A stretch of 64,000 bases of DNA from Bradyrhizobium sp. WSM471 (GTDB lineage: Bacteria; Pseudomonadota; Alphaproteobacteria; Rhizobiales; Xanthobacteraceae): positions 6,014,001 through 6,078,000 of the forward strand of contig NZ_CM001442.1 in assembly GCF_000244915.1 (NCBI RefSeq), given 5' to 3'. The stretch's first letter is position 1. The number at the start of each line of letters is the position of its first letter. The notes below the pieces were generated by a model, which did not search any database, was not told where the DNA came from, and worked only from the letters and a program-made list of their open reading frames with translations. The position numbers and the translations under genes are program-made. Below, piece by piece: positions 33,794 to 42,917 of this stretch.

Positions 33794-36124
33794 CTAACCT
33801 GCCGCTCGACGCGGCGTCAGATGAGCCGCGCTGTCCGCCGGCGGCGCGATGTGCATCAGGATGGTCTGGGTGGCGGATGCGACCTCGATGCCGTTGTGCT
33901 GGAAACGCTGCTTCATGCGGCGGTTGAACTCGCGCTGCACCGGCCAGCGGCCGGCCTCGGTGCAGCGGATCTGGCCGACGATCGACACCATGGCGCCGTC
34001 GACCTTGTCGATGCCCCAGAGCTCGAGATCGCCGCGGATCAGACTGCGGAATTCCACCTCGCGGCGCATCTCGTCGACAATGTCCTTGAGGATCTGGCCG
34101 GCGCGGTCGGTGTCTTCCTTGTAGGCGACGTTGACGCTGACGGACGCATTGCCGGCGCCGCGGCTGGCATTGGTGATGGTCGTGACCGCGCTGAACGGCA
34201 CGATGTGCACGGCACCGTCGCCGGCCCGGAGCCTGATCGTGCGGATCGAGACGTTCTCGACTACGCCTGATAGCCCGGACACGCTGACGCTGTCGCCGAC
34301 CTGGACGGTGTTCTCCAGCAGCAGGAACAGGCCGGTGATGAGGTCTTGCACCAGTTTTTGCGAACCGAAACCGATGGCGATGCCGACGATGCCGGCGCCC
34401 GCCAGCAGCGGCGCGACGTTGACGCCGATCTCGCTGAGCGCCGTGAGGCCGACGACGGTGGCGATCACGCACAGCAAGGCCGTCCGCAGCATCGGCTGAA
34501 AGGTCCGCAGCCGCGCGGCGCGGGCGTAGTGGCCGTCGCGCGACAGCGTATTGATCTGACGGTCCAGCAGCGCGTTGCTGGCTTCCCAGATCGCCGCCGC
34601 GCTGAAAACGGCAATGCCGATCGTTACCACCGCGGAGATCAGCCGGCTGCCGATCTGGCCGCCATAGAACCAGACGATGGCGTCGACACCCCAGACTTCG
34701 AGCACGGCCACCAAGCCGATGAACGCGATCACGCCAGATACGATCTTGCGCAGCAGCGGCAGATAGCGGTTGGCGCGGATCTCGAGGCCCGGAAAGCGCT
34801 GGAGGATTTCCGGCCTGATGCGGAAGCCGCGGTCGATTAGGCCCAGCGTCAGCATGATGGCGACACGCGTGATCAGCGCCACCGCGATGGTGCCGACGAA
34901 ATATTGCAGCAGCAATGAATATCCGTTGCGGATGTTCAGCGCCCACACGGCCCACAGAGCGAGGTCGAGCGCGATGGCGAGATAGTGCCAGCCACCCGCG
35001 ATGCGGTTGCGCAGTGCCGCCGCGATCCCCTGCCGGTCGGCGGGCGCGCGGATGGCTTCGGCGACCTGGCGGCGGCATTGCAGGATGATGACGACGACGA
35101 AGAGATGAACGACCAGCATCACCATGCGCAAGAGCGCGGCATAGCCGGCGCGATGCAGGCCGAGCAGCAGCGCAACGTTGGCAACGGCGATGCCGGAGAC
35201 GGCGACACCGACAATGCGGCGCGCCCAGATCTCGATATAGGCGGCGGTTTCGGCCTTGACCGGAAACAAGCCGAACGGTCCCGCCAGCACACGGACCACA
35301 CAGATGAGCCCGCGCGAGAACGCATAGGCGTTGACGACCGCGAGGATCACGAGCCGGACGGTGGTGGACTCGCCGATCTCGGTGCCGAGCAGCGCCGTGG
35401 CGGCGCCGACAAAGACCAACACGGGAAGCAGCTCGAGCAGGAATCTTCCCACCACAAGGGGCAGCCGCAGCATGATTTGCCAGGCCCGCGCCAGGCTGTG
35501 GCGGCGCCTGTGCAGTTCGGGCGCGGGGGTGACATCGGCGACCGATGATGGCGGATCGGCAATCGGCAACACCTGCACCGGCAGGCGCGCCGTTTGCGGC
35601 ATGCGCCCTTCCAGGAACACGACGGGGCGCCGGATCAGACGGAACATCACCCATTCGGCGCAGAAAGCAGAGCCGAACACCAGCGCGAGCTTCCAACCAA
35701 TCTCGATCAGGAGATTGTAGGCCGCGGGATCGTTCGCGGTCCGCACGATCCAGTAGTAGAACGCCGGGAAGTGCGTGAGCGTCCTGGCCATATCGGCGAC
35801 GTCTCGCGACATTTCGCCGATCTCCTCGGACACAGTGAGCATGAGCTGCGCACCGAGGCCGTCGGCCGCGAGCGGGATCGGCGATTTTGGCTCGGCCGCG
35901 GGCTGCTGTGGACCGGACGCAGTGGCGATCGCGCGCAGCGTATCGATCATCTGCGCGCGCTTCTTGTCGTCCTGCAGCGTCTCCAGCGCGCGCTTGGCCT
36001 CATCGGGCGACAACGCGGCAGCGCTATTGGCCGCCGGCGCAGGCGGCGCAGCGCGGACGCTGGAGAGAGATGAGATCGCGATCAGGAGCGCGGCGAGAAA
36101 CGCGGAGGCAAGCTTATGCGACAC
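33794..36124 (-). CDS. Large MscS-family mechanosensitive channel
   Basis: 776 residues with signal-like N-terminus (VSHKLASAFLAALLIAISSL), a periplasmic Ala-rich helical region with DEAKRALETLQDDKKRAQMI, then about ten membrane helices, and the MscS core: pore helix region PLLAGAGIVGIAIGFGSQKL, then FLLLENTVQVGDSVSVSG and VSIRTIRLRAGDGAVHIVPF of the beta domain, and a vestibule domain to the C-terminus. Opens under membrane tension to release osmolytes. GTG 36124 has AGGGA seven bases upstream and starts the signal sequence; the frame is open to 36187 without a better start. Confidence 0.85.
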   Translation of the reverse strand: MSHKLASAFLAALLIAISSLSSVRAAPPAPAANSAAALSPDEAKRALETLQDDKKRAQMIDTLRAIATASGPQQPAAEPKSPIPLAADGLGAQLMLTVSEEIGEMSRDVADMARTLTHFPAFYYWIVRTANDPAAYNLLIEIGWKLALVFGSAFCAEWVMFRLIRRPVVFLEGRMPQTARLPVQVLPIADPPSSVADVTPAPELHRRRHSLARAWQIMLRLPLVVGRFLLELLPVLVFVGAATALLGTEIGESTTVRLVILAVVNAYAFSRGLICVVRVLAGPFGLFPVKAETAAYIEIWARRIVGVAVSGIAVANVALLLGLHRAGYAALLRMVMLVVHLFVVVIILQCRRQVAEAIRAPADRQGIAAALRNRIAGGWHYLAIALDLALWAVWALNIRNGYSLLLQYFVGTIAVALITRVAIMLTLGLIDRGFRIRPEILQRFPGLEIRANRYLPLLRKIVSGVIAFIGLVAVLEVWGVDAIVWFYGGQIGSRLISAVVTIGIAVFSAAAIWEASNALLDRQINTLSRDGHYARAARLRTFQPMLRTALLCVIATVVGLTALSEIGVNVAPLLAGAGIVGIAIGFGSQKLVQDLITGLFLLLENTVQVGDSVSVSGLSGVVENVSIRTIRLRAGDGAVHIVPFSAVTTITNASRGAGNASVSVNVAYKEDTDRAGQILKDIVDEMRREVEFRSLIRGDLELWGIDKVDGAMVSIVGQIRCTEAGRWPVQREFNRRMKQRFQHNGIEVASATQTILMHIAPPADSAAHLTPRRAAG

Positions 36125-36353
36125 GAGGGATTCCCTGAGAAAAATGAATGCGACGGCGACGTCGGGACCGTCACCGCCGAAGCACATGCATCATGTCGGA
36201 TCGACGCTATTCGCCCGCGCGCTGTGTCGGAAGTTGGCCAGTGAGACGACATTCTCTTGGCATTTGCCGCGGTGCAGGAAGCGGGAACCACGTCGCAAGA
36301 CGGGACGTGCAGCGATCGGAATGCGCGCACGCGGCTGCTAGCTCGACTGCGGC

Positions 36354-36482
36354 CATCCTTCGAGACGCCCGCTTGCGGCGGACCCTCAGGATGAGGGATG
36401 AGTACGCGGCTGCATTTCAATGCAGCTGGATGCAGCTGAGCCTCATCCTGAGGAGGCCGCGAAGCGGTCGTCTTGAAGGACG
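36354..36482. repeat. Palindromic repeat, CATCCTTCGAGACG family, copy 2
   Basis: Same ends and core as 22524-22650: CATCCTTCGAGACGCCCGCT at the left, CCTCAGGATGAGG and CCTCATCCTGAGGAGG inside, GTCTTGAAGGACGAGG at the right. Between the cores lie TGCAGCTGGATGCAGCTG short direct repeats absent from copy 1. Confidence 0.8.
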
Positions 36483-36543
36483 AGGCGCTCGCTCAGGCGC
36501 CGCTGAGACGTCATGTGCGATCGCCCTGATATGCGATCGCCCT

Positions 36544-36575
36544 GCGTCATTCCGGGAGTCGGCCCGGAATGACGC
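36544..36575. repeat. Perfect 13-bp inverted repeat
   Basis: GCGTCATTCCGGG (36544-36556) and CCCGGAATGACGC (36563-36575) with a six-base loop. No T tract. It has the look of a dispersed intergenic palindrome; it is preceded by a tandem duplication of GCGATCGCCCTG (from about 36511). Confidence 0.65.
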
Positions 36576-37171
36576 GATGAGGAGGAGGAGAGAAGCAGGA
36601 TGTCAAAAGCGCGGCGGCCTTGTCACGGCCATCCGACGTGATCGCTGTGATGCAATCGATGTGATGCAGAGTACAGCGCCGGGCAGGTAGGGGCTATGCC
36701 ACACTGATGCAGCCCACTAGACCTTGGCCCGGCGTGCCGTTCGCGTTTCTGCCGCTATGCGATAGTCCGAACGAGCTCCATCGCACTTAACGCGGCTGGT
36801 TCTGCGGAGGTGGTGTCATAGACCTCCCCTTGCTCTTGATGTGGACGTTGCGCGTCGCTTGTTTGCGACCATGGGATGGTCCTCCCGTGACGCAAGACTG
36901 TCAAGCAAGATCAATGGCGCGCAAATCACATTTGAGGGCGCGTTCCATTCCAGCGCGACGGATTCGCCGCTGTCGAAACACGAGAAGTGGACGAGTTACA
37001 AGACTGCCCTTCCCGCAGATGTAGAACGCGTCTGCTACGGTGGCCCGCGGGTCCTGAGAAAATTTGGGGACGATGACATCATGCCCCTGTTTTGCCCGAC
37101 GAGTCAAACGATTTCGCTAAATCCGCAAGCGCTAACGCTGACCTCCAAGTCATTGATTTCGCTATCCCCGG
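36576..37171. other. Intergenic, about 600 bp, probably degenerate
   Basis: Between the MscS-side repeats and the ppk2 stop. An open plus-strand frame from 36841 runs into the antisense of ppk2 and has no ribosome site. Part of it (around 37075-37120, CCCCTGTTTTGCCCGACGAG) resembles a sequence that I remember as recurring in Bradyrhizobium intergenic DNA. Nothing can be called. Confidence 0.4.
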
Positions 37172-38122
37172 CTACTGTGCATGGGGTTGTTTTCGCGTTT
37201 TTTGTTTCTTGTCCGCCTTCTCCTCCTTCTCCAGCGCCTTGCGCACCTCGTCGAATTCGCCCAGCGAGGCCTTGTCGGCGCGGGGGAAGCGCAGATCGAG
37301 CTTTTCCAGCGCCGCGACGATGGCCGACCCGATCACGACGCGGGCGAACCATTTGTGGTCGGCCGGCACGACATACCACGGCGCATGAGGCGTGGCCGTG
37401 TGCCGTACGATGTCCTGATAGACCGCCTGGTAGCGCGGCCACAGCGCGCGCTCCTTGATATCGTCCATGGAGAACTTCCACTGCTTGGACGGATCCTCCA
37501 GCCGATCGAGGAAGCGCTCGCGCTGCTCGTCCTTGGACAGATTGAGGAAGAACTTCAGCACCACGGTGCCGTTGCGTGAGAGATAGCGCTCCCACGCAGA
37601 GATGTCCTCGAACCGCTCCTTCCAGATGCTCTTGGTGACGAGCTTTGGCGGCAGCTTCTCCTTGACGAGGATCTCCGGATGCACGCGCGTCACCAGGCAC
37701 TCCTCGTAATGGGAGCGGTTGAAGATGCCGATATGGCCGCGCTCCGGCAGCGCGACGGCGTGGCGCCAGAGGAAATCGTGGTCGAGCTCCTTGCTGCTCG
37801 GCGCCTTGAAGGCACTGACTGCGCAGCCCTGCGGATTGATGCCCTCGAAGATCGCCTTGATCGCAGAATCCTTGCCGCCGGCGTCCATCGCCTGAAACAC
37901 GATCAGCACGGACCAGCGATCCTGGGCGTAGAGCTTCTCCTGAAACGCGATCAGCCGCTTCATGTTGGCATCGAGAATCTCCTGGGCCTTCTCCTTGTCG
38001 AGGTCGCCCTTCTCGTCGGTCTTGTGGTCCTTGAGATGAAACTTGCCCGAACCATCGTACCGGAACGGCGTGATGTAGCGGTCAAGTTCCTGGGCGAGCG
38101 ATTTGGACGGCTTCTTGCTCAT
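37172..38122 (-). CDS. ppk2: Polyphosphate:nucleotide phosphotransferase, PPK2 family
   Basis: 316 residues, single-domain PPK2. Walker A VFQAMDAGGKDSAIKAIFEG (about 73-92), Walker B/lid region GIFNRSHYEECLVTRVHPE, and RNGTVVLKFFLNLSKDEQRERF are diagnostic. The enzyme moves phosphate between polyphosphate and (deoxy)nucleoside mono- or diphosphates; the AMP/ADP/GDP preference cannot be read. Its ATG 38122 lies 41 bp inside the 3' end of the livM-type gene, so it is translated as the last cistron of that transporter operon. Ends with lysine-rich KKQKTRKQPHAQ. Little follows downstream that could be a terminator. Confidence 0.9.
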   Translation of the reverse strand: MSKKPSKSLAQELDRYITPFRYDGSGKFHLKDHKTDEKGDLDKEKAQEILDANMKRLIAFQEKLYAQDRWSVLIVFQAMDAGGKDSAIKAIFEGINPQGCAVSAFKAPSSKELDHDFLWRHAVALPERGHIGIFNRSHYEECLVTRVHPEILVKEKLPPKLVTKSIWKERFEDISAWERYLSRNGTVVLKFFLNLSKDEQRERFLDRLEDPSKQWKFSMDDIKERALWPRYQAVYQDIVRHTATPHAPWYVVPADHKWFARVVIGSAIVAALEKLDLRFPRADKASLGEFDEVRKALEKEEKADKKQKTRKQPHAQ

Positions 38123-39101
38123 GAGCGCGGGGCACCTTGCGTTGCGGCTTCAATCGGTCGAGCAAGCTACCAAGGATGCCCTTCGGAAGGAATATGATGA
38201 AAAGCACCAGCAGCACGCCGTAGACGAGATTGTCCCAGCCGACCGCCTTGGTGCCAAAACCGATGCGCAGGGTCTCGGCCAGCATAATCGTGATGACAGC
38301 GCCGAAGGTCGGGCCCAGCGAGACGAACAGCCCGCCGACGATTGCTGCGAACACCATCTGGAGCGACACCGCGATGCCGCTGACCGTGTCGGGCGTGATG
38401 AACATCTGGTACTGGCAGTAGATCGCGCCGGCCAAGGCGGTCATCAGCGCGCTGAGCAGCGTGATCTTCAGCTTCTCCGCGGTGACGTCGACGCCGGCCG
38501 CGGCCGCGGCGTCCTCGTCCTCCGAGATCGCCTCCAGCGCATAGCGGGCCATGCTGCGGTCGACCCAGTGCCAGACCACGATGCCGAACAACCAGACCCC
38601 GAGCGCGATCAGGTACCAGGTGATCTTGTCGTCGAATTGCAGCGACCAGAGCTTGTTGCCCGCTGCCCGGTTCGGCGTGTAGCCGAGCGAGCCGCCGGTG
38701 TAGTCGCGCGTCGCCGTGATGACCTGGAGCACGATGCCGGAGAGCGCGAGCGTCACCAGCACGAAATAATGCCCGGTGATGCGGAAGCGGAAACAGGGAT
38801 AGCCGACGATCAGCGCCAGTGCGCCGGCCGCGACCATGCCGATGGGGATGCCGATCCAGGGCGACCATCCCAGGTGATTCCAGAGTAGCGCGGTGACATA
38901 GGCGCCGATGCCCATGAACCCGCCATGGCCGAGCGAGACGAGGCCAAACCGCCCCATCATCGACCAGGACGTATAGGCGAACGACCAGATCAGGATCAGC
39001 ACCAGGATGTGCAGATGATAGGGGTCGCGATAGACGAAAGGCAGCGCGACCAGCGCCGCCAACCCCACCGCCCAAGCTGCAAGCCGTCCCCGCCCCATCA
39101 T
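38082..39101 (-). CDS. HAAT ABC transporter permease, LivM type
   Basis: 339 residues, multi-spanning inner-membrane subunit. LIWSFAYTSWSMMGRFGLVS and LGHGGFMGIGAYVTALLW are LivM hallmarks; CFRFRITGHYFVLVTLALSG is the second. The start ATG 39101 overlaps the stop of the LivH-type gene. The 3' end overlaps ppk2. Works with the LivH-type subunit and the two ATPases encoded upstream. Confidence 0.9.
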   Translation of the reverse strand: MMGRGRLAAWAVGLAALVALPFVYRDPYHLHILVLILIWSFAYTSWSMMGRFGLVSLGHGGFMGIGAYVTALLWNHLGWSPWIGIPIGMVAAGALALIVGYPCFRFRITGHYFVLVTLALSGIVLQVITATRDYTGGSLGYTPNRAAGNKLWSLQFDDKITWYLIALGVWLFGIVVWHWVDRSMARYALEAISEDEDAAAAAGVDVTAEKLKITLLSALMTALAGAIYCQYQMFITPDTVSGIAVSLQMVFAAIVGGLFVSLGPTFGAVITIMLAETLRIGFGTKAVGWDNLVYGVLLVLFIIFLPKGILGSLLDRLKPQRKVPRAHEQEAVQIARPGT

Positions 39102-39979
39102 CGGCGCCTCGCGAGCAGGCCCGCGGGCCGGATGAACATCATGACGATGAAGAAGGCGAAGGCGAGCACATAGCCCCATTCGAGATCGGAGAACAGGCCG
39201 CCGAGTGAGATGATCTCGGCGAACACGAAGGCGGCGATGAAGCCGCCGATGAAATTGCCCAAACCGCCGAGCACGCAGATCAGGAAGGTGATCGGCCCGA
39301 ACGACAGGCCGACGAAGGGATGCACGTCATATTGGAGCACAAGGAGGCAGGCGGCCAGCCCGGCCAGCCCACCGCCGATCGCGGAGGTAATGAGATAGAT
39401 GCGCTTGGTATCGACGCCCATCAACGCCATGATCTGCCGGTCCTGCGAGATCGCCCGGATCGCGGTGCCGGTGAAGGTGCGCGTCATGAAGAGATAGACC
39501 GCGACCATGCCGACCAACGCGGCCAGGAAGGACAGAAGTCGTGCGTAGCTGAAGTTCATGTCGCCGAAGGCGAGCACCGGCAGGCGGATGCCGAGGTTAC
39601 GGAAGTCGATGCCGAAGGCAACAGTCGCAAAGCTCTGCAGCACGAACAGCACGCCGCCGGTCGCAAGCAACTGGTTGATCGGCGGCGCAGTGAGGAGCGG
39701 CGCGATCACCAGGTAATGCAGCGCCGCGCCGAGCACCGCGACCAGCAGGATGGTGAGCGGCGCGGCGAGGAAATAGCTGATGCCGTAATACTGCACCAGG
39801 AAATACATCGCGTACATGCCGATCATCACCAGCTCTGCGTAGCAGATCCAGGTCACGTCGATGACGCCGAAGATCAAATTGAGCCCGAGCGCGAGCAGCG
39901 CCAGCACGCCGCCGAGCAGGATGCCGTTGATCACGGCCTCCAGCAGGTAGATGTCGAAAATATCCAGAAATGCTTGCAT
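39098..39979 (-). CDS. HAAT ABC transporter permease, LivH type
   Basis: 293 residues. Opens FLDIFDIYLLEAVINGILLG and contains ALLALGLNLIFGVIDVTWIC, the LivH signature region, with GGLGNFIGGFIAAFVFAEII near the C-terminus. Starts 13 bp after the LivF-type gene; its TGA overlaps the next start (ATGA), so LivM follows by coupled translation. Substrate unknown. Confidence 0.9.
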   Translation of the reverse strand: MQAFLDIFDIYLLEAVINGILLGGVLALLALGLNLIFGVIDVTWICYAELVMIGMYAMYFLVQYYGISYFLAAPLTILLVAVLGAALHYLVIAPLLTAPPINQLLATGGVLFVLQSFATVAFGIDFRNLGIRLPVLAFGDMNFSYARLLSFLAALVGMVAVYLFMTRTFTGTAIRAISQDRQIMALMGVDTKRIYLITSAIGGGLAGLAACLLVLQYDVHPFVGLSFGPITFLICVLGGLGNFIGGFIAAFVFAEIISLGGLFSDLEWGYVLAFAFFIVMMFIRPAGLLARRR

Positions 39980-39992
39980 GCCCCGATGAACC

Positions 39993-40697
39993 TCACACCC
40001 CGAGATACGCTTCCTTGACCGTGTCGCTCGCCAGCATCTCGGCCGAGGTGCCCGAGGACCTGATCGAGCCCGCCTCTATCAGGTAGGCACGATCGACCAC
40101 CCGCAGCACCTGCTGCACATTCTGCTCGACGATCAGCACGGTCAGTCCGCTGGCGCGGATCCGCTTCACCAGCTCGAACACCTGCTGCACCACCACGGGC
40201 GCCAGCCCCGCCGACGGCTCGTCGAGCAGCAGCAGCTTTGGACTGGACATCAGCGCGCGGCCGATCGCGCACATCTGCTGCTCGCCGCCGGACATGGTGC
40301 CGGCCATCTGGTGGCGGCGCTCCTTCAGGCGCGGAAACAGATCGAACACCACCTCCAGCCGTTCGGCGTAGTGGCCGCGCGCCTCCTGCATGAAGGCCCC
40401 CATCTTGAGATTGTCGTCGACCGAGAGCTGTGGAAACAGCCGCCGGTTCTCCGGCACATGCGCGATCCCGAGGCTGACGATCTTGTGCGGCGGCGTGGCC
40501 ACCACGTCGACGGCTTCCATTCTGATCGACCCACGCGAGGGGCGGATCAGCCCGGAGATGACCCGCATCAAGGTGGTCTTGCCGGCCCCGTTGGGCCCGA
40601 TGACGCCGACAGCCTCACCCGCCTTCACGTCGAGATCGACGTCGAACAGCGCCTGGAACGTGCCATAACCGGCATTGACGCCGCGGAGCTCCAGCAT
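39993..40697 (-). CDS. HAAT ABC transporter ATP-binding protein, LivF type
   Basis: 234 residues, standard LivF length. Walker A GPNGAGKTT, MSGGEQQMCAIGRALMSSP signature, Walker [17 protein letters not shown]-loop VEQNV. All motifs are intact, in contrast to its partner at 40701. Three bases separate it from the LivG-type gene. Drives import by the permeases of this operon. Confidence 0.9.
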   Translation of the reverse strand: MLELRGVNAGYGTFQALFDVDLDVKAGEAVGVIGPNGAGKTTLMRVISGLIRPSRGSIRMEAVDVVATPPHKIVSLGIAHVPENRRLFPQLSVDDNLKMGAFMQEARGHYAERLEVVFDLFPRLKERRHQMAGTMSGGEQQMCAIGRALMSSPKLLLLDEPSAGLAPVVVQQVFELVKRIRASGLTVLIVEQNVQQVLRVVDRAYLIEAGSIRSSGTSAEMLASDTVKEAYLGV

Positions 40698-40700
40698 CGG

Positions 40701-41468
40701 CTACCCTCCCGCGCGGCGGCGCGCTGCGGCGGCCGCGGCCTGCGTCGTCTCGGCATCGGTGCCGAGATAGACCTCAATGACACGGGGATCGCCGGCAACG
40801 GCACTCGGCAACCCTTCCGAGATCTTTTCGCCGTGATCGAGCACCATCACGCGATCGACGACCCGCATCAAAACGCCCATGATGTGCTCGACCCAGATGA
40901 TGGTGATGCCGAGCTCGTCGCGGATGTTGCGCAGCATGTCGGCCGCCTGACCCATCTCCGCCTCGTCGAGGCCGCCGAGGCTCTCATCGGCCAGCAGAAG
41001 TTTTGGCGCGGTGGCGAGTGCTTTCGCCAGTTCGAGCTTTTTCAGGCCGGCTGCGCCGAGGCCATCGACACTGGCATGGCGATCGGTCGGCAAGCCGACC
41101 ATCGCCAGCGATCGCTCGGCCGCCTCCTCGGCCCTGGCACGGCTGTGGCGGCCCTGGCCGTAGAATCCGGCGAGCGCGACGTTATCGAAGATCGTCAGGC
41201 GGCGGAATGGCCGCGGGATCTGGAAGGTGCGGCCGATGCCACTGTTGATGATCCGGTGCGGCGGAAGGCCTGCGATTTCGGAGCCGTCGAACAGGATCGA
41301 ACCGGACGTCGGCGCCAGCGTACCCGAGAGCATATTGAAGATCGTGCTCTTGCCCGAGCCGTTGGGGCCGATCAGGCCGAGGATCTCGCCCTGCTCGACT
41401 TTGAACGACACATTGTTGACGGCGGTAAAGCCACCAAACCGCTTCACCAGCCCGCTGACTTCCAGCAC
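40701..41468 (-). CDS. HAAT ABC transporter ATP-binding protein, LivG type
   Basis: 255 residues, GTG start 41468 with AAGGAGAG upstream. Walker A GPNGSGKST and Walker B LLLADESLGGLDEAE are present, H-loop WVEHIM. The ABC signature, LSxGQ in most members, reads LGAAGLKKLELAKAL, so the Ser and second Gly are lost. The C-terminus is LivG-like (GEKISEGLPSAVAGDPRVIE) plus an Ala/Arg tail. With the intact LivF protein it would form an asymmetric ATP-binding pair. Confidence 0.9.
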   Translation of the reverse strand: MLEVSGLVKRFGGFTAVNNVSFKVEQGEILGLIGPNGSGKSTIFNMLSGTLAPTSGSILFDGSEIAGLPPHRIINSGIGRTFQIPRPFRRLTIFDNVALAGFYGQGRHSRARAEEAAERSLAMVGLPTDRHASVDGLGAAGLKKLELAKALATAPKLLLADESLGGLDEAEMGQAADMLRNIRDELGITIIWVEHIMGVLMRVVDRVMVLDHGEKISEGLPSAVAGDPRVIEVYLGTDAETTQAAAAAARRRAGG

Positions 41469-41499
41469 CGGCCCGCTCTCCTTGCTGCGCGCATTTGCG

Positions 41500-42822
41500 C
41501 TACTGGTTGCTGTAGGTGGTGCCCTTCGGCAGCGGCAGCACGGCCTCGCGCTGCGCCTGGCTCTTGGGCCACACCACGGAGGACTTGTCGTCGATGTATT
41601 GGATCACGACCGGGAACGAGCGCTCGTTCTGCCCGGCCATCGGCGTGCCCTCGCCGTAAAATTTGACGCCGAAGCCAAGCATGGTGCCGCCCTCGGGGAT
41701 ATCCGTGTCGAGCGCAGCCTTGCGCAGCGCATCCGGATCGACCCCGCCATATTTCTTGATGGCGCGCGGCAGGACGTCATTCATGAACACATACGTGTTG
41801 GACGCACCGATGCCGACATGCGCCGAGCGGATGGCGACGCCGGGGCGGATCTTGTCGAACTCCTCGCCGACCATCTTGATCACGGGCGGGAGCTTTGGAT
41901 CCATAGTCTTCTGGTTGGCAAGCCAGATCGAAATCGGGTCGGTGTTGAAGATGTAGGTTGCATCCGCCCCCATGCCTTCCTTCAGCTTCTCATAGACGCC
42001 GTAACCCGCGCCGTGCCCCATCAGCGCGCCGAATTTCAGCCCCTGTTCGCGCGCCTGACGCAGCAACAGCGTGATATCAGGGTTGTAGCCGGTGTGGAAA
42101 ATGACGTCGGGCTTGGCGCGCTTCAACTTGGTCACCAGCGCGGAGAGGTCAGGCGCGGTGGCTGAATAGCCCTCCTTCATCACGACGTTGAAGCCCGCCT
42201 TCTTCGCGCCGGCCTCGTTGCCCCTGGACACGTCGACACCGTAGGCGCCGTCCTCGTGAATGATGGCGACGCGCAGATCCTTCGGCTCCTTGTCGAACTT
42301 CGCCTTGGCGTTCTGCGCGATGAAATCCATCGTCATCATGCCGAACTGGTCGCCGCTCGCCTGCGGGCGGAAGACGTATTTGTAACCCTTCTCGTTGAAC
42401 ACGGCCGAAGAGATGCAGGTCGTCATCCACATGAACTTCTTGAGCTGCTCGACGCGGGCCGCGACCGGCACGCATTGCGCCGAGGAGAAGAAGCCGAGCA
42501 CCATGTCGACCTTTTCCTGCTCGAGCAGGCGGACGGATTCGTTGATGGCGATGTCGGGCTTGCTCTGGGCATCGGCATAGACCGCCTCGATCTTGTAACC
42601 CTCGACGCCGGTCTTGGCGAAATGGTCGAGGATGATCTTTGCGCCGACATAATTGAGCTCGGACCCGCCGCCTGCGAGCGGTCCGGTCAGGTCGAACACG
42701 ACGCCGATCTTGATCTTCTTCTCTTGAGCCTTCTCTTGAGCCTCGGCCGAAGCCATCAAGCCCGTGACCGATATCGCGACCAACAGCCCACGTACCAAAC
42801 GGGCAGCCCTGCGCACGCGCAT
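41500..42822 (-). CDS. HAAT-type substrate-binding protein of the ppk2-linked operon
   Basis: 440 residues; ATG 42822 follows GGGAGGTTTTG. Signal peptide MRVRRAARLVRGLLVAISVT ending near ASAEAQ. Mature start KIKIGVVFDLTGPLAGGGSE. First gene of the operon 42822-37172. It resembles the orphan receptor at 9725-11035 (shared LVTKLKRAK, GYNPDITL, GQNERS near the C-terminus). Ligand unknown; this subgroup of Peripla_BP_6 proteins is often annotated for aromatic acids or amino acids, without proof here. Confidence 0.9.
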   Translation of the reverse strand: MRVRRAARLVRGLLVAISVTGLMASAEAQEKAQEKKIKIGVVFDLTGPLAGGGSELNYVGAKIILDHFAKTGVEGYKIEAVYADAQSKPDIAINESVRLLEQEKVDMVLGFFSSAQCVPVAARVEQLKKFMWMTTCISSAVFNEKGYKYVFRPQASGDQFGMMTMDFIAQNAKAKFDKEPKDLRVAIIHEDGAYGVDVSRGNEAGAKKAGFNVVMKEGYSATAPDLSALVTKLKRAKPDVIFHTGYNPDITLLLRQAREQGLKFGALMGHGAGYGVYEKLKEGMGADATYIFNTDPISIWLANQKTMDPKLPPVIKMVGEEFDKIRPGVAIRSAHVGIGASNTYVFMNDVLPRAIKKYGGVDPDALRKAALDTDIPEGGTMLGFGVKFYGEGTPMAGQNERSFPVVIQYIDDKSSVVWPKSQAQREAVLPLPKGTTYSNQ

Positions 42823-42917
42823 CAAAACCTCCCTGGACGATTGTGCATTGCATTCTTTTTGGTTTTATATTTCTGCCCATCACATGGGCTGGGCGCAGCG
42901 ATGTCAAGCCTCGCGCA

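Noticed and set aside
36841..37458. Plus-strand frame of about 200 codons near ppk2
   Set aside because: No ribosome site, runs 290 bp antisense into ppk2, and its 5' part looks like repeat-derived DNA.
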